Assembly: GCF_000026185.1 (NCBI RefSeq)
Contig: NC_010694.1
Span: 992,001-1,056,000, forward strand
Direction: 5' to 3'
Length of the DNA stretch: 64,000 nucleotides
DNA from: Erwinia tasmaniensis Et1/99
GTDB lineage: Bacteria > Pseudomonadota > Gammaproteobacteria > Enterobacterales > Enterobacteriaceae
Part shown: one piece after another, positions 43,937 through 54,070 of the stretch
Layout: each line of letters begins with the position of its first letter
How positions within the stretch are numbered: the first letter of the stretch is position 1
The notes under the pieces: model-generated
The model's input: only the letters and a program-made list of their open reading frames with translations
Told to the model about the DNA's origin: nothing
Database searches by the model: none
Made by a program: the position numbers and the translations under genes

Positions 43937-45292
43937 TCAGAGAATACGGCTGATTAGGCGATCTATCCGGATACGTCGCAGCCGACGAATCAATTTGCGC
44001 ACCTTTACCGGATAGTCGGCGATGCTTTCAAGATCGTGGAAATGCTGCACCCGGGTCGTGTGTTCACGAATGAGGTTGAGTTCGTGATCGCGCTGTTCGG
44101 CCAGCTGTTGCAGAGGATCGTGGATCAGCACGGCATTTTCCAGGTCCAAACGCCATGCGCGCGGATTCAGGTTATTTCCGGTCACCATCATCCATTCCTC
44201 GTCCACCCACAACCCCTTCAGGTGGTAACTATTCTCGCCATCCTTCCACAGACGTACGGTTAACTGCCCGCTGTCGACGTAATACTGCAACCGACTGAGA
44301 AAACGTCGCAGGTTAATCTCATACAGATAGGGCAATGCGCTGATGATCTTAAATGGCTGGTCCTGAGGGATATAGAAATCGTTAGCGGTTTTGTCTCCGA
44401 CGATGATCTCCACCTCCTTGCCTCGCCGCAGCAGCCAGATAATGTTGCGCACCAGAATGGCCGGCAGGTTGAAATAAGGTGTGCAGATCGTCAGCTTGCG
44501 CTCGGCACAGGGCATCAGATGATAGATGGTCTTATTAAGCAGGCTGCGTTTTCCCAAACCGACCAGCGGAGTGACGGACAGCTCCTCATTGCTGGCTACG
44601 CCATCGAATTCATAGTCGAAGCCGCGCAGCTCTTGGCGAAACTGGCGGGTTTCATTTTTGATTTCCGGGCTGGTAGGGCGCTCCAGACGATTCAGGCGAT
44701 GCACCGCTTCAGCCTGAATCAAGTTTGTTTCTATCCAGTCAAACAGGGTGTCGGCGAGCACCTGGTTGCCGATCAGCTGATAGCGGTCATAGCGATATTT
44801 GTCTTTCTGATGCAGATAAACATCATTGAAGCTGGCACCGGTATACAGCACGCTATCATCAATAACCGAGCCTTTTAAATGCAGCACACCGAGCGCTTCA
44901 CGCGTATTAACCGGAATACCATAAACGGGAATAGCAGCACCAGGGTGCTGGCTGGCCATTTCACAATACCAGTCGGCGTTTGTCACGCCGGCCGCTGCAC
45001 CGATACGTCCTCTTTGAGCCCGATGCCAGTCGACCAGTACGCGAATATCCAGCTCCGGACGGCGTTGTTTTGCGGCATAGAGCGCAGAGAGGATAGCGCG
45101 CCCCCCCTCATCGTTTTCCAGATAGAGCGCGACGATGCAAATACGGCGGGTGGCGGAGGCAATCTTTTCCAGCAGGGTCTGACGAAAATCAGACGGTGAG
45201 AAAAGCGTGGTGAAATCAGCCGCGGACTGCGGAATTTTTGGCAGCTGGGCAAGGTGCTGTTGGTGTTTATTGCGTTTAAATTTGGTCAACAT
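43937..45292 (-). CDS. pssA: CDP-diacylglycerol-serine O-phosphatidyltransferase (phosphatidylserine synthase)
   Basis: Makes phosphatidylserine, the precursor of phosphatidylethanolamine, from the CDP-diacylglycerol that CdsA provides. From the ATG at 45292 it is 451 residues, the E. coli length; the GTG one codon upstream is not needed. It belongs to the phospholipase D superfamily with two HKD motifs: HLKGSVIDDSVLYTGASFND and HLKGLWVDEEWMMVTGNNLN. The basic C-terminus RKLIRRLRRIRIDRLISRIL suits peripheral membrane binding. Confidence 0.98.
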   Translation of the reverse strand: MLTKFKRNKHQQHLAQLPKIPQSAADFTTLFSPSDFRQTLLEKIASATRRICIVALYLENDEGGRAILSALYAAKQRRPELDIRVLVDWHRAQRGRIGAAAGVTNADWYCEMASQHPGAAIPVYGIPVNTREALGVLHLKGSVIDDSVLYTGASFNDVYLHQKDKYRYDRYQLIGNQVLADTLFDWIETNLIQAEAVHRLNRLERPTSPEIKNETRQFRQELRGFDYEFDGVASNEELSVTPLVGLGKRSLLNKTIYHLMPCAERKLTICTPYFNLPAILVRNIIWLLRRGKEVEIIVGDKTANDFYIPQDQPFKIISALPYLYEINLRRFLSRLQYYVDSGQLTVRLWKDGENSYHLKGLWVDEEWMMVTGNNLNPRAWRLDLENAVLIHDPLQQLAEQRDHELNLIREHTTRVQHFHDLESIADYPVKVRKLIRRLRRIRIDRLISRIL

Positions 45293-45392
45293 CACAGTGC
45301 GTTGCTTCCCTGTTCATGAAATGGCCTTTGACCACAGGATAAAAGGTTCTAACCGCGCATAATACCATTAGATTTTCCCGATGGTAGCAGAT

Positions 45393-48062
45393 TTACCTTT
45401 CCGTACCTGCATCCTGCTCCTGCAATGGCAGCGTAAGGCTGACGATGCCCTCCTCCAGCTGAATATCCATCTCAAATCCTAACTTGCGTGCCAGCGACAT
45501 CATGCCCTGATTGCCCGGCATGGTAATGCCGTTCAGTTGATGTAAGCCATGCTGGCGCGTATAGGCAATCATTTTTTCCAGCAGACGACGCCCGAGCCCC
45601 AGCCCTTTCAGGTCAGAGCGCACCAGCACAGAAAATTCCGCATCGATGTTATCAGCGTCGGAAATGGCGCGCGTGACCCCAATGATCTCGCTGAAATCGT
45701 CATGCTGCCGTACCGCGACGATGGCCATTTCGCGATCGTAGTCGATTTGCGTCATGTTGGCTAAATCGTCATGAGTGAACTCATTTATCTCACTAAAGTA
45801 GCGATAATAAAGGTCTTCTTTTGTCACCCGTGAAATAAATTGCTGAAGCAGCGGCTCGTCTTCCGGCAGAATTGGGCGGAAAAGCGTGCGCTGGCCATTT
45901 TTAAGCTGAACGATTTCTTCCAGCTCGTGTGGATAAGGGCGTATTGTCAGCCGGGACTGTGCATCGCCGTTGAAATGCGCCAGCTGGAGCGTGACGTCCA
46001 GCGGCGTAAACCCGGTATCACTGGCCAATAGCGGATGGATTTCTAAGCGAACAATTTCCGGACAGTCCACGATCAGGTTTGATACCTGCACCAGCAGCTG
46101 GATAAGCCCGTCTGGATCCAGCGTATGCAGCGCGCTGCGCCCGCGTATTTTACCGCTGACGAGGGCCTGTTTAACCAGATAGCGCGCCAGCGCCATATTG
46201 AGCGGCGGCAGGGCGGTTGCGGCCTGACGATCGTCCTGCCAGGGGGAACCGCCCTCACCCAGCATAATAATTGGGCCAAACAGCGGGTCCTGCTCCACCA
46301 CAATCCGCAGCTCATGCCCCCCGGCCCGGTTTGCCATGCTTTGTACCAGCAGCCCCTGTATACGTGCCTGTGGCCAGGCAGCAGCGGCGCGATCGACCAT
46401 CGCATTTGCCGCCTGCCGCACTTCATCGGCCGTGCGCAGGAACAGCATCACGCCCTGGACTTCCGATTTATGTGGGATATCCGGTGAACGCAGCTTCAAC
46501 GCCACCGGATAGCCGATTTTCGCGGCAATTTGCACCGCCTGCGAACTGTTGCTGGCAATCCAGGTCGGGGGTGTTTTCAAGCCATATGCCTGCAAAATCG
46601 GCTGCACCTGGTGAGTATCCAGGCACGTTATGCCGTCTGCCAGGGCGCGCTGGATTATCCGGTGGGCATCGCTGGTGTTGGCGGTGAGGTCAGGCGGCAA
46701 GGCGGGCGTTTCACGCAGCTGCTTCTGATTACGCCGATACTCCACCATATGCATAAAAGCGCCGACCGTTCCTTCTGGCGTACGATAAGTGGGAATGCCC
46801 GCTTTATTAAACAGCAGCCGGGCCTGCTGTGAGGAGAATTCGCCGCACCAGTTGGTCAGCAGGGTTATCTGCCGGGCACGCGGATGCTGTTTTACCAGCT
46901 CAATGACCTTTTGCGCCGTGAGTGAAGCGGGCGCTACCGCACTGGGAGCATGTATGATCAACAGCGCATCAAGATCGTGGCTATCGAATAGCATTGACAG
47001 TATCTGGATATAACGCTCTGGCGTTGCATCATCTTTCAGGTCGAGCGGGTTGCCCGCAACATCGCCGACGGGCAGCACTGAGGCTAATGAGACGAGTAAA
47101 GACTCATTCAGGGTGGCGAGCCTGCCGTTACGGGCATACAGTGCGTCCAGTGCCAATGCTGCTGGTGCCGCGCCGTTGCTGACGATCATCAGCCGCTCAC
47201 CGCGCAGCGGGCGCATATAACTGAGCGTTTCAACCGCCGAGAACAATTCATGGGTATCCTGTACGCGCAGCAGCCCCGCGCGTTGGATGGCGGCATCCCA
47301 GGCGGCATCCATTCCCCCCTGAGTATTGAGCAGGCGCTGGGCCTGCGGGCTTCTTCCGCTTTTAATCACCACGATGGGTTTATTACGTGAGGCGCTGCGG
47401 GCGGCCGAAACAAAACGCCGCGCATCGCTGAGCTGTTCAAGATAAAGCAGGATGGCGCTGGTCTTCCCGTCACGGGCGAGAAAGTCCAGCAGGTCATCGG
47501 CATCGATATCCAGACTGTCACCCAGCGCGATAAACCATGAGAAGCCCTGCTGGCGCTGCTGCGCCCAGTCAAGAATGGTGTTGGAAACCGCAGACGACTG
47601 CGAGATAAAGGCCAGTTTACCGGGTCTGATGGGAACCGGTGAGAAGCTGGCGTTCAGCCCTTGCCAGGGGGCCAGCAGGCCGAGGCTATTAGGGCCAAGC
47701 AGACGGATTTGCCAGCGGCTGGCGCAGGCTTTCAGCTCGGGCAGCTGGTCGCGCGGAGCAGAGAGCACAATACAGGCTTTGCAACCGCGTTCGCCCAGCG
47801 CGCGTAATAATTCCAGATTACGCCGCCCGTGAGTGCAAAGGACCGCCAGGTCCGGTGAGAGGGGCAGGCTGGCGATATCAGGCCAGGTCAGCACGCCACA
47901 TACCGCCTGATATTTGCGCGTGACCGGCAGCACCGGGCCGCTGAAGCCACCGGCCAGCAGATTACGCATCATCAAATACCCGGCGCGCTCTGACCGGATA
48001 GAGGCACCGATCACCGCAATGGATTTCGGTCTTAACAGAGCTTCTAGTCCGCGCTGGCTCAT
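45393..48062 (-). CDS. patZ: Protein lysine acetyltransferase PatZ (Pka/YfiQ)
   Basis: Gcn5-type acetyltransferase fused to an ADP-forming acyl-CoA synthetase-like region; it acetylates lysines of proteins such as acetyl-CoA synthetase, and is called Pat in Salmonella. It is 889 residues, E. coli having 886. The N-terminal CoA-binding Rossmann domain begins LRPKSIAVIGAS; the ATP-grasp-like part has YPVALKLRSPDIPHKSEVQG; the GNAT domain (about 725-880) has VRSDLKGLGLGRRLLEKMI, the acetyl-CoA loop. It lies between tapT and pssA, as in E. coli. Confidence 0.96.
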   Translation of the reverse strand: MSQRGLEALLRPKSIAVIGASIRSERAGYLMMRNLLAGGFSGPVLPVTRKYQAVCGVLTWPDIASLPLSPDLAVLCTHGRRNLELLRALGERGCKACIVLSAPRDQLPELKACASRWQIRLLGPNSLGLLAPWQGLNASFSPVPIRPGKLAFISQSSAVSNTILDWAQQRQQGFSWFIALGDSLDIDADDLLDFLARDGKTSAILLYLEQLSDARRFVSAARSASRNKPIVVIKSGRSPQAQRLLNTQGGMDAAWDAAIQRAGLLRVQDTHELFSAVETLSYMRPLRGERLMIVSNGAAPAALALDALYARNGRLATLNESLLVSLASVLPVGDVAGNPLDLKDDATPERYIQILSMLFDSHDLDALLIIHAPSAVAPASLTAQKVIELVKQHPRARQITLLTNWCGEFSSQQARLLFNKAGIPTYRTPEGTVGAFMHMVEYRRNQKQLRETPALPPDLTANTSDAHRIIQRALADGITCLDTHQVQPILQAYGLKTPPTWIASNSSQAVQIAAKIGYPVALKLRSPDIPHKSEVQGVMLFLRTADEVRQAANAMVDRAAAAWPQARIQGLLVQSMANRAGGHELRIVVEQDPLFGPIIMLGEGGSPWQDDRQAATALPPLNMALARYLVKQALVSGKIRGRSALHTLDPDGLIQLLVQVSNLIVDCPEIVRLEIHPLLASDTGFTPLDVTLQLAHFNGDAQSRLTIRPYPHELEEIVQLKNGQRTLFRPILPEDEPLLQQFISRVTKEDLYYRYFSEINEFTHDDLANMTQIDYDREMAIVAVRQHDDFSEIIGVTRAISDADNIDAEFSVLVRSDLKGLGLGRRLLEKMIAYTRQHGLHQLNGITMPGNQGMMSLARKLGFEMDIQLEEGIVSLTLPLQEQDAGTER

Positions 48063-48132
48063 CGCCGCTCCTTCAGTTAATCGTATTCTGATCTTACTCT
48101 GGAGTGGGTGAAAATGCTGTGCTGTGCATCAG

Positions 48133-48846
48133 CTAATTGGCAGCGGACGTCGATTCACGATCCGTGCATTGATAAGACGGATGATGGGGTTTACCAGCCA
48201 GATACCGCTGGCGAAAACGATCGAAATGGCTGAACAGCCCTTCTCCTGCCGCGCTATCGCCCGCCTGCAACAGCAGTTCAGCCGCGACTTCGGCCGTGCA
48301 GTGTTGGCCAGCGGCATGAGCCGTGCGCAGCTGATAGTTAGAAGGCCGCGTCAGCCTGAGCGACATCACCGGCAGCGCATCCAGCCACGGGCTTTTACGG
48401 AACATTTTGCGCGCTTCCGTCCAGGTGCCGTCCAGCATAATAAACAGCGGCGGTTTGCCGTCGAGCGGCGGAGCGTTTAGCACCGGGCGTGCGGGGTCGG
48501 CATAGGATTCAGGAAAAACCACCATCGGCTGATAATGGGTATTTTGCACGGCCTGAAGCAGATCTGCATCCGGCTCGGTACGTGACCAGCCAAACGCCAG
48601 CGTGTCCGGCAGAATATCGGCAATCAGCCGCCCGGTATTACTCGGCTTCATCGGCTCGCTGTCAAACATCACCAGGCAAAAACGGCTGCGCGCCTGTTGG
48701 GGCATGATAGTGGCGCACAGGCAGTTTTTTTGCGGCAGCAGGCAGCCCTGGCAGCGGCTAATGCGATTGCCCCGGGCGAGGAAGGGGCGCGTTGCTCGGG
48801 CGAGTCGCCCGGCGCGCAGGCGCAAAACAGCGTTATCGGTCATCAT
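48133..48846 (-). CDS. tapT: tRNA-uridine aminocarboxypropyltransferase (DTW domain)
   Basis: Forms acp3U at position 47 of several tRNAs using SAM (old name yfiP). The 237-residue protein has the N-terminal zinc cluster RCQGCLLPQKNCLC and the family motif in MLDGTWTEARKM. The SAM-binding SEPMKPSNTGRL is also present. Two tandem ATG codons at 48846 and 48843 are possible starts. It is 70 bp upstream of patZ on the same strand. Confidence 0.94.
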   Translation of the reverse strand: MMTDNAVLRLRAGRLARATRPFLARGNRISRCQGCLLPQKNCLCATIMPQQARSRFCLVMFDSEPMKPSNTGRLIADILPDTLAFGWSRTEPDADLLQAVQNTHYQPMVVFPESYADPARPVLNAPPLDGKPPLFIMLDGTWTEARKMFRKSPWLDALPVMSLRLTRPSNYQLRTAHAAGQHCTAEVAAELLLQAGDSAAGEGLFSHFDRFRQRYLAGKPHHPSYQCTDRESTSAAN

Positions 48847-48907
48847 CAGTCATCAGCGAAAAACGCTATTCTAACCAATTCTGACCCACGCTGCCCGCCC
48901 AATCAGT

Positions 48908-49327
48908 CTACAGATTTTCATCAAGCCAGGCTTCAAAGGGGGCTTTTGGCATTGCTCCGCTCAGCACATCGGCCACTTCGCCCTGTTTAAACAGCATAAT
49001 GGTTGGAATACTCCGAATGCGGAAGCGGGCGCTTAGCGCCGGTTCAGCTTCGGTATTCACCTTTAAAAAGCGTATTTGACGACCGCGCTCGCGGGCAACC
49101 GCCTCATAAACGGGGGCAAAGTTGACGCAGGGGCCGCACCAGGGGGCCCAGAAGTCGATCACCACCGGCAGGTCGCCCTGTAAATATTTATCCAGGGTCG
49201 CGGCCGTGGCATTGACCACCTTCCCGTCAAACAGGTTATCGCCGCAGCGGCCGCATTTAGCATCGTCCGCAACGCGTTCTACCGGCACCCGGTTGGTTGC
49301 CTGACATGATGAGCAAACTGTATTCAT
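48908..49327 (-). CDS. trxC: Thioredoxin 2
   Basis: Zinc-containing cytosolic thioredoxin induced by oxidative stress in E. coli (OxyR regulon). The 139 residues have an N-terminal zinc finger with C5, C8, C25 and C28, then a thioredoxin fold with the active site WCGPC at 63-67 and the cis-proline loop RSIPTIMLF. The upstream gap to yfiF is 236 bp; I did not find a clear OxyR site in it. Confidence 0.97.
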   Translation of the reverse strand: MNTVCSSCQATNRVPVERVADDAKCGRCGDNLFDGKVVNATAATLDKYLQGDLPVVIDFWAPWCGPCVNFAPVYEAVARERGRQIRFLKVNTEAEPALSARFRIRSIPTIMLFKQGEVADVLSGAMPKAPFEAWLDENL

Positions 49328-49563
49328 TATTCACCTCATTGCAGGAGTAAGTAATTGCTTACTGCGTTTTCCGTCGATGGCGAATAGTATGCGGAGGGGG
49401 GATAAGTCGCTCAACGTGGTTCGTCCAATATGTTTGATAGGTAAACTCTCACAGATGTTGCCGCTGGTGGGCAGCATATGGGCGCATTTATCGGAAGTTA
49501 ATAGCTAAGCGCTGCGACATCAGGTAATCTGCGCGCTTCGCGCTCAGCCCAGGTGGAGGACAA

Positions 49564-50598
49564 ATGAACGACGAATTGAAAGGTAAGAGCAGTAAGGTCA
49601 AAGTGATGTATGTTCGCGGCGATGACGAAAACAGCAAAAGCGGAAAAAACCCGCGTACCGGTAAAGGTGGCTATCGTCAGGACGGTGAACGCCGTCCCGC
49701 GCGCACGACAGACAGCAAGCCACGTGGCGGGCGCGATCGCGACGAAGGGCGTTCTGACTCTCCGTGGCGTACCGTTTCCCGTGCGCCCAATGCCGCAGCG
49801 GCGGATGACAAACCCGATCACGGTGGCATCAGCGGGAAAAGCTTCATCAATCCCGAACAGCTGCGCCGCCAGCGTATGGAAGAGACGCGTGTTTACGGAG
49901 AACATGCCTGTCAGGCATTGTTCCAGAGCCGCCCGGAATCTATCGTACGCGCCTGGTTTGTGCAAAGCGTCACGCCACGCTTCCGCGATGCGTTAAAGTG
50001 GATGGCCGCCAACCGTAAGGCTTATCACACCGTTGATGACGCCGAGCTACAGAAGGCATCCGGCACTGAACACCATGGTGGTGTCTGCTTCCTGATTAAA
50101 AAGCGCGTCGGCATGCCGGTGAGCGAATGGCTGGCGCAGTCCGGTCAGAAAGATTGCGTGCTGGCGCTGGAAGATATCGGTAACCCGCACAATCTGGGTG
50201 GCATTATGCGCAGCTGTGCGCACTTTGGCGCTAAGGGTTTGCTGGTGGATGATGCTTCCCTGTTAGAGTCAGGGGCGGCGGTGCGTACCGCAGAAGGTGG
50301 AGCGGAACATGTGCAGGCCATCAGCGGTGAAAGTTTTGCCGCGGGATTGGATGCGTTCCGTAAAGCGGGCTATACCATCGTCACCACGTCCAGCCATCAG
50401 GGTATACCGCTGGCGAAGGCAGAACTGCCGGCCAAAATGGTGCTGGTGCTGGGCCAGGAGCGCGACGGTCTGTCTGACAGTACTTTAGAGCAGGGCGATC
50501 TCAGCGTTTCTATCAGCGGCACCGGCAACGTTGAAAGCCTTAACGTTTCGGTAGCGACCGGCGTGCTGTTGGCCGAATGGTGGCGTCAGAACGCGTAA
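49564..50598 (+). CDS. yfiF: TrmH-family (SpoU) RNA methyltransferase YfiF
   Basis: Predicted 2'-O-ribose methyltransferase of the SPOUT superfamily; the substrate RNA is not established. It is 344 residues, E. coli having 345. The N-terminal ~95 residues are basic and low-complexity (Arg, Lys, Gly, Ser), likely RNA-binding and disordered. The substrate-binding SpoU domain follows, then the knot with [32 protein letters not shown] and [26 protein letters not shown] ribosome binding site precedes the ATG. It is divergent from trxC and convergent with emrB. Confidence 0.95.
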   Translation: MNDELKGKSSKVKVMYVRGDDENSKSGKNPRTGKGGYRQDGERRPARTTDSKPRGGRDRDEGRSDSPWRTVSRAPNAAAADDKPDHGGISGKSFINPEQLRRQRMEETRVYGEHACQALFQSRPESIVRAWFVQSVTPRFRDALKWMAANRKAYHTVDDAELQKASGTEHHGGVCFLIKKRVGMPVSEWLAQSGQKDCVLALEDIGNPHNLGGIMRSCAHFGAKGLLVDDASLLESGAAVRTAEGGAEHVQAISGESFAAGLDAFRKAGYTIVTTSSHQGIPLAKAELPAKMVLVLGQERDGLSDSTLEQGDLSVSISGTGNVESLNVSVATGVLLAEWWRQNA

Positions 50599-50632
50599 CG
50601 CAATGGAAAAATAGGGAGCGTTCGCTCCCTGT

Positions 50633-50663
50633 AAAAGGGCGGATCGGCGATCCGCCCTTTTTT
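50633..50663. terminator. Bidirectional terminator between yfiF and emrB
   Basis: AAAAGGGCGGATC and GATCCGCCCTTTT form a perfect 13-bp stem with a GGC loop, flanked by T on both strands, so it can stop both convergent transcripts. Its edge touches the emrB stop codon. A smaller hairpin AGGGAGCG/CGCTCCCT lies just upstream at 50,613-50,630. Confidence 0.9.
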
Positions 50664-52197
50664 AATGCGCGCCGCCGCCGCCCCCGCCTGCCGAAAACGG
50701 TGGCCGGGCAAACCACACCAGCACCAGCAGGATAAGAAAGACTCCGGCAGACGCCCAGAAAATTTCATTAGCTGAAATGATCAGCCCCTGATTGGTGATT
50801 TGCTGTGCAATCCACGCCGATGCCTGATCGTGAGTCAACCCTGCCTGTTCCAGCTTCGCGTATATCTCCTGACTGTTTACATTGTAAGGCGTCACCGATT
50901 CTGTCAGCTGGCTATGGTGGACCGACTCGCGATTGGTCCACAGGGTGGTGGTAATCGAAGTTCCGATGGAACCCGCCAGCGTGCGGGTAAAGTTAGACAG
51001 GCTTGACGCTGCGGCGAGTCGCTCCGGCGGTAATCCTGACAGGGTAATGGTAGTCAGTGGCATAAAGAAGCACGCCACGGCAAAACCCTGGATAAACTGC
51101 GGCCACGCCGAAGCACCAAAATCCATACCGGGTTCAAAGGTATAAGCGCGCCAGTAGAAGCACACCGCATACATAATGAAGCTAAAGGTCACCAGCCGCC
51201 GCATATCCAGCCTGTGGGAAAAACGGCCGATAATCGGCGACAGGATCACCGGGATAATCCCCACCGGGGCCGAAGCCAGACCAGCCCAGGTTGCCGTGTA
51301 GCCGTATACCTCTTGCAGCAGCTGGGGTAACAGCACGATAGAACCAAAATAGAGCATATACGCCAGGCTAATGGACAGGCAGCCGATGGTGAAGTTGCGC
51401 GATTTGAATAGTGATAAATCCACGATCGGATGGTCATCCGTCAGCTCCCACACCAGCAGCACCGCCAGGGCCACCACCGCGATAGCGGTTAACGTAATAA
51501 TCTCCGTGGAGCTAAACCAGTCCAGCTCTTTCCCGCGATCGAGCATCACCTGCAGACAGCCGATGCCGACAACCAGCAGAACCAGTCCTACGGTATCAAT
51601 AGGACGGATCACCGTGGCCGTTTCGCGGTTGCGCAGCGTCTGTAAGGCAAGGATCACCACCGCGACCCCGATAGGCACGTTGATAAAGAATATCCAGCCC
51701 CAGTGATAGTTATCACTGATCCAGCCGCCGAGGATCGGGCCACAAATGGGGGCAACGATCACCGTCATCGCCCACAGCGAAAGCGCAACGCTGCGTTTTG
51801 CCGGGGGATAATTATTGAGCAGCAGGCTTTGCGACAGTGGGATCAGAGGGCCTGCAACGATCCCCTGGATGACGCGAAAGAAGATCAGCATAGAAAGGCT
51901 TTCAGACATGCCGCACAACCAGGACGCCACGACAAAAGCGATGGTCGACCACAGAAACAGCTTCACTTCGCCGATCCGCTTGGCCAGCCAGCCGGTGATC
52001 GGAATGGAAATGGCGTTGGCTACGCCAAACGAGGTGATGACCCAGGTGCCCTGCGAGTTTGAAGCACCGAGGTTTCCGGCGATGGTCGGGATGGCCACGT
52101 TAGCAATGGTAGAGTCCAGAACCTGCATAAACGTTGCCAGTGACAGCGCAATGGTCATTAAGACCAGTGGCGTGCCAGAAAGAGGCTGACGTGGCAT
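50662..52197 (-). CDS. emrB: Multidrug export MFS transporter EmrB (DHA2, 14 TM)
   Basis: Proton-driven inner-membrane pump that, with EmrA and TolC, exports hydrophobic drugs and uncouplers. From the ATG at 52197 it is 511 residues, one less than E. coli; an ATG nine codons upstream overlaps the emrA-emrB gap and is less likely. Fourteen membrane segments are visible. Motifs QVLDSTIANVAIPTIAGNLG, GWLAKRIGEVK and motif C APICGPILGGWI are intact, as is the Gly-rich end GGGGGGAH. The ribosome binding region is a run of eight G on the coding strand. Confidence 0.97.
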   Translation of the reverse strand: MPRQPLSGTPLVLMTIALSLATFMQVLDSTIANVAIPTIAGNLGASNSQGTWVITSFGVANAISIPITGWLAKRIGEVKLFLWSTIAFVVASWLCGMSESLSMLIFFRVIQGIVAGPLIPLSQSLLLNNYPPAKRSVALSLWAMTVIVAPICGPILGGWISDNYHWGWIFFINVPIGVAVVILALQTLRNRETATVIRPIDTVGLVLLVVGIGCLQVMLDRGKELDWFSSTEIITLTAIAVVALAVLLVWELTDDHPIVDLSLFKSRNFTIGCLSISLAYMLYFGSIVLLPQLLQEVYGYTATWAGLASAPVGIIPVILSPIIGRFSHRLDMRRLVTFSFIMYAVCFYWRAYTFEPGMDFGASAWPQFIQGFAVACFFMPLTTITLSGLPPERLAAASSLSNFTRTLAGSIGTSITTTLWTNRESVHHSQLTESVTPYNVNSQEIYAKLEQAGLTHDQASAWIAQQITNQGLIISANEIFWASAGVFLILLVLVWFARPPFSAGGGGGGAH

Positions 52198-52213
52198 ATC
52201 CCCCCCCGTTGAT

Positions 52214-53374
52214 TTAGCTGGCATTAGCGCGAATAATATCGGCGATAAGCCGGTTTGCAGGCGTCAAATCCAGCGTCAGGGCATCACTGGCATAAGCCGG
52301 CTCGCTGCGTACGCGGGTGGCCAGCACGGCACCTTCACCGCTGCGGGTATCCACTTTTACCTGCGTCGACAGGCCAATACGCAGCGGATGTTTCGCCACC
52401 TCCTGCGCATCAAGCGCGATGCGTACCGGCAGGCGCTGTACCACTTTGATCCAGTTACCGGTGGCATTCTGTGCAGGAAGCAGTGAGAACGCGCTTCCGG
52501 TGCCCATATCCAGCCCAATTACCTTGCCGTGATAGACCACGTCATCACCGTAAATATCGCTAACCACGGTTGCGGGCTGGCCGATACGAACGCCAGCCAG
52601 CTGGGTTTCCTTAAAGTTAGCGTTTACCCACAGATTGTTCGCCGGCACGACGGCCAGCAGGGGGGTCGTGGTGCCAATCTGCGAACCCACCTGCACGCTG
52701 CGACGTGAAACGTAGCCATCGATCGGGCTGACCACGTTGGTACGTTGCAGGGCAAGCCAGGCATCACGCAGTTCAGCAGCACTCTTCTTGACCGCAGGCT
52801 GATTTTCCAGCGTGGTATCGAGGATCATCGCCTGATTGGCGTTATACTGCTGCATCGCCACGTCCAGCTGCGCTTTGGCGGTGGTCACCGCATCGCGCGC
52901 GTGCTGCAGATCTTCTTTACCAATCAGATTCGATGCCCCCAGCGGCTCGCGGCGATGTAAATCCGCCAGCGCCTGCTGCAACGCCGTTTTTCGCAGTTCA
53001 ATCGTCGCCTGATACTGTTTGCCGTTGATAATCAGCTGATGAGTTTGTCGCACGCTGGTGGCTAACGCCGTTTGCGCTTTCTCAAATGCCTGCCCGGCAT
53101 CGGTATGATCCAGGGTGACCAGTACATCTCCTTTTTTGACGTAGTCCGTATCATCAAACCACACCTTATTGACGCTACCCGCGACCTGAGCCATCACCTG
53201 CGCCTGATTTCCGGCCACATAAGCATCGTCAGTTTCCTGGTAGTGACGTAATACCAGTAACCAGTAAGCCAGATACACCACGCCAACGATGACGAACAGG
53301 ACGGCCAAAAAAATCAGCGCGCTTTTGCGTTTTTTCTTCTTTTTCGGCTCCTGCGGCGCCGCGCTTGCATTCAT
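52214..53374 (-). CDS. emrA: Multidrug efflux periplasmic adaptor EmrA
   Basis: Membrane-fusion protein that links EmrB to TolC. The 386 residues have a lysine-rich cytoplasmic start (KKKKKRKSA), a membrane helix at about 18-42, the lipoyl/barrel-sandwich halves beginning AYVAGNQAQVMAQVAGSVNKV, and a coiled-coil hairpin (about 95-195). The second lipoyl half NVVSPIDGYVSRRSVQVG closes it. It is encoded 16 bp upstream of emrB. Confidence 0.97.
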   Translation of the reverse strand: MNASAAPQEPKKKKKRKSALIFLAVLFVIVGVVYLAYWLLVLRHYQETDDAYVAGNQAQVMAQVAGSVNKVWFDDTDYVKKGDVLVTLDHTDAGQAFEKAQTALATSVRQTHQLIINGKQYQATIELRKTALQQALADLHRREPLGASNLIGKEDLQHARDAVTTAKAQLDVAMQQYNANQAMILDTTLENQPAVKKSAAELRDAWLALQRTNVVSPIDGYVSRRSVQVGSQIGTTTPLLAVVPANNLWVNANFKETQLAGVRIGQPATVVSDIYGDDVVYHGKVIGLDMGTGSAFSLLPAQNATGNWIKVVQRLPVRIALDAQEVAKHPLRIGLSTQVKVDTRSGEGAVLATRVRSEPAYASDALTLDLTPANRLIADIIRANAS

Positions 53375-53539
53375 AGTTTACTCCTGAATTTTTTGCGGCC
53401 GAAGCCGCTGTCATCATGTTAGCGATCGTTTGGGGCAAAAATGCCAGCGGCCTGGCGCTGGCAAAAGGGTAAGTGGCGGGAAACAAGGTAGCGATTCTTC
53501 GCAAAGGTTGTGTCACACAATATGCTATTAATCAGGTCA

Positions 53540-54070
53540 TCAGCGTGACAGGGAGGCAACAACCTCCTCTTCATCCATTTGGTCCATACGATTCAATAGT
53601 TTACGAGTGATCGCTTCCAGTTGAGTTTTTTCGGAAGCGCTTAATGCCGACCATAAAAGTTTCAGGCACTGATGCTGAGGCGGCAGTAGCTGGCGTAAGA
53701 ACTCGTCGCCTTTTGGCGTCAGATGCAGGTGCAGGCAGCGGCGGTCATTATCGCTTTCGCGACGTTCTATCCAACCGCGTTTCTCCAGCTCATCAGCAAT
53801 GCGTGTGGCGTTAGTGCGTGACGAGCCGAGGGCAGAGCTCAGCTCTGAAGGCTGGATGCTGTGATCCTCCTGCGCATCCAGGGTAATTAATGCCATAAAC
53901 AGCGTCTCGTTAATTCCCTGTGCTTTCAGCATCTTATTGCGATTTTCCAGCAGTTTACTCTGCATGTGCATACACAGGCGCGTCAGTATAATTTCCTGTA
54001 GTGGAAAATCTTTCTGGCGGTTCGCACGAAAATTCAGCATCTGTTCAATGGGAGTAAATGAACTTTCCAT
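53540..54070 (-). CDS. emrR: MarR-family repressor EmrR (MprA)
   Basis: Winged-helix repressor of the emrRAB operon, released by drugs and uncouplers. The 176-residue protein begins [20 protein letters not shown] and has the MarR core with the recognition region [30 protein letters not shown] (partly: [19 protein letters not shown]) and wing [16 protein letters not shown]. It is the first gene of the three; the promoter should lie in the gap upstream of 54,070. Confidence 0.96.
   Translation of the reverse strand: MESSFTPIEQMLNFRANRQKDFPLQEIILTRLCMHMQSKLLENRNKMLKAQGINETLFMALITLDAQEDHSIQPSELSSALGSSRTNATRIADELEKRGWIERRESDNDRRCLHLHLTPKGDEFLRQLLPPQHQCLKLLWSALSASEKTQLEAITRKLLNRMDQMDEEEVVASLSR

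Noticed and set aside
49328..49563. OxyR site upstream of trxC
   Set aside because: Expected from E. coli, but I could not find a convincing ATAG-N7-CTAT array.
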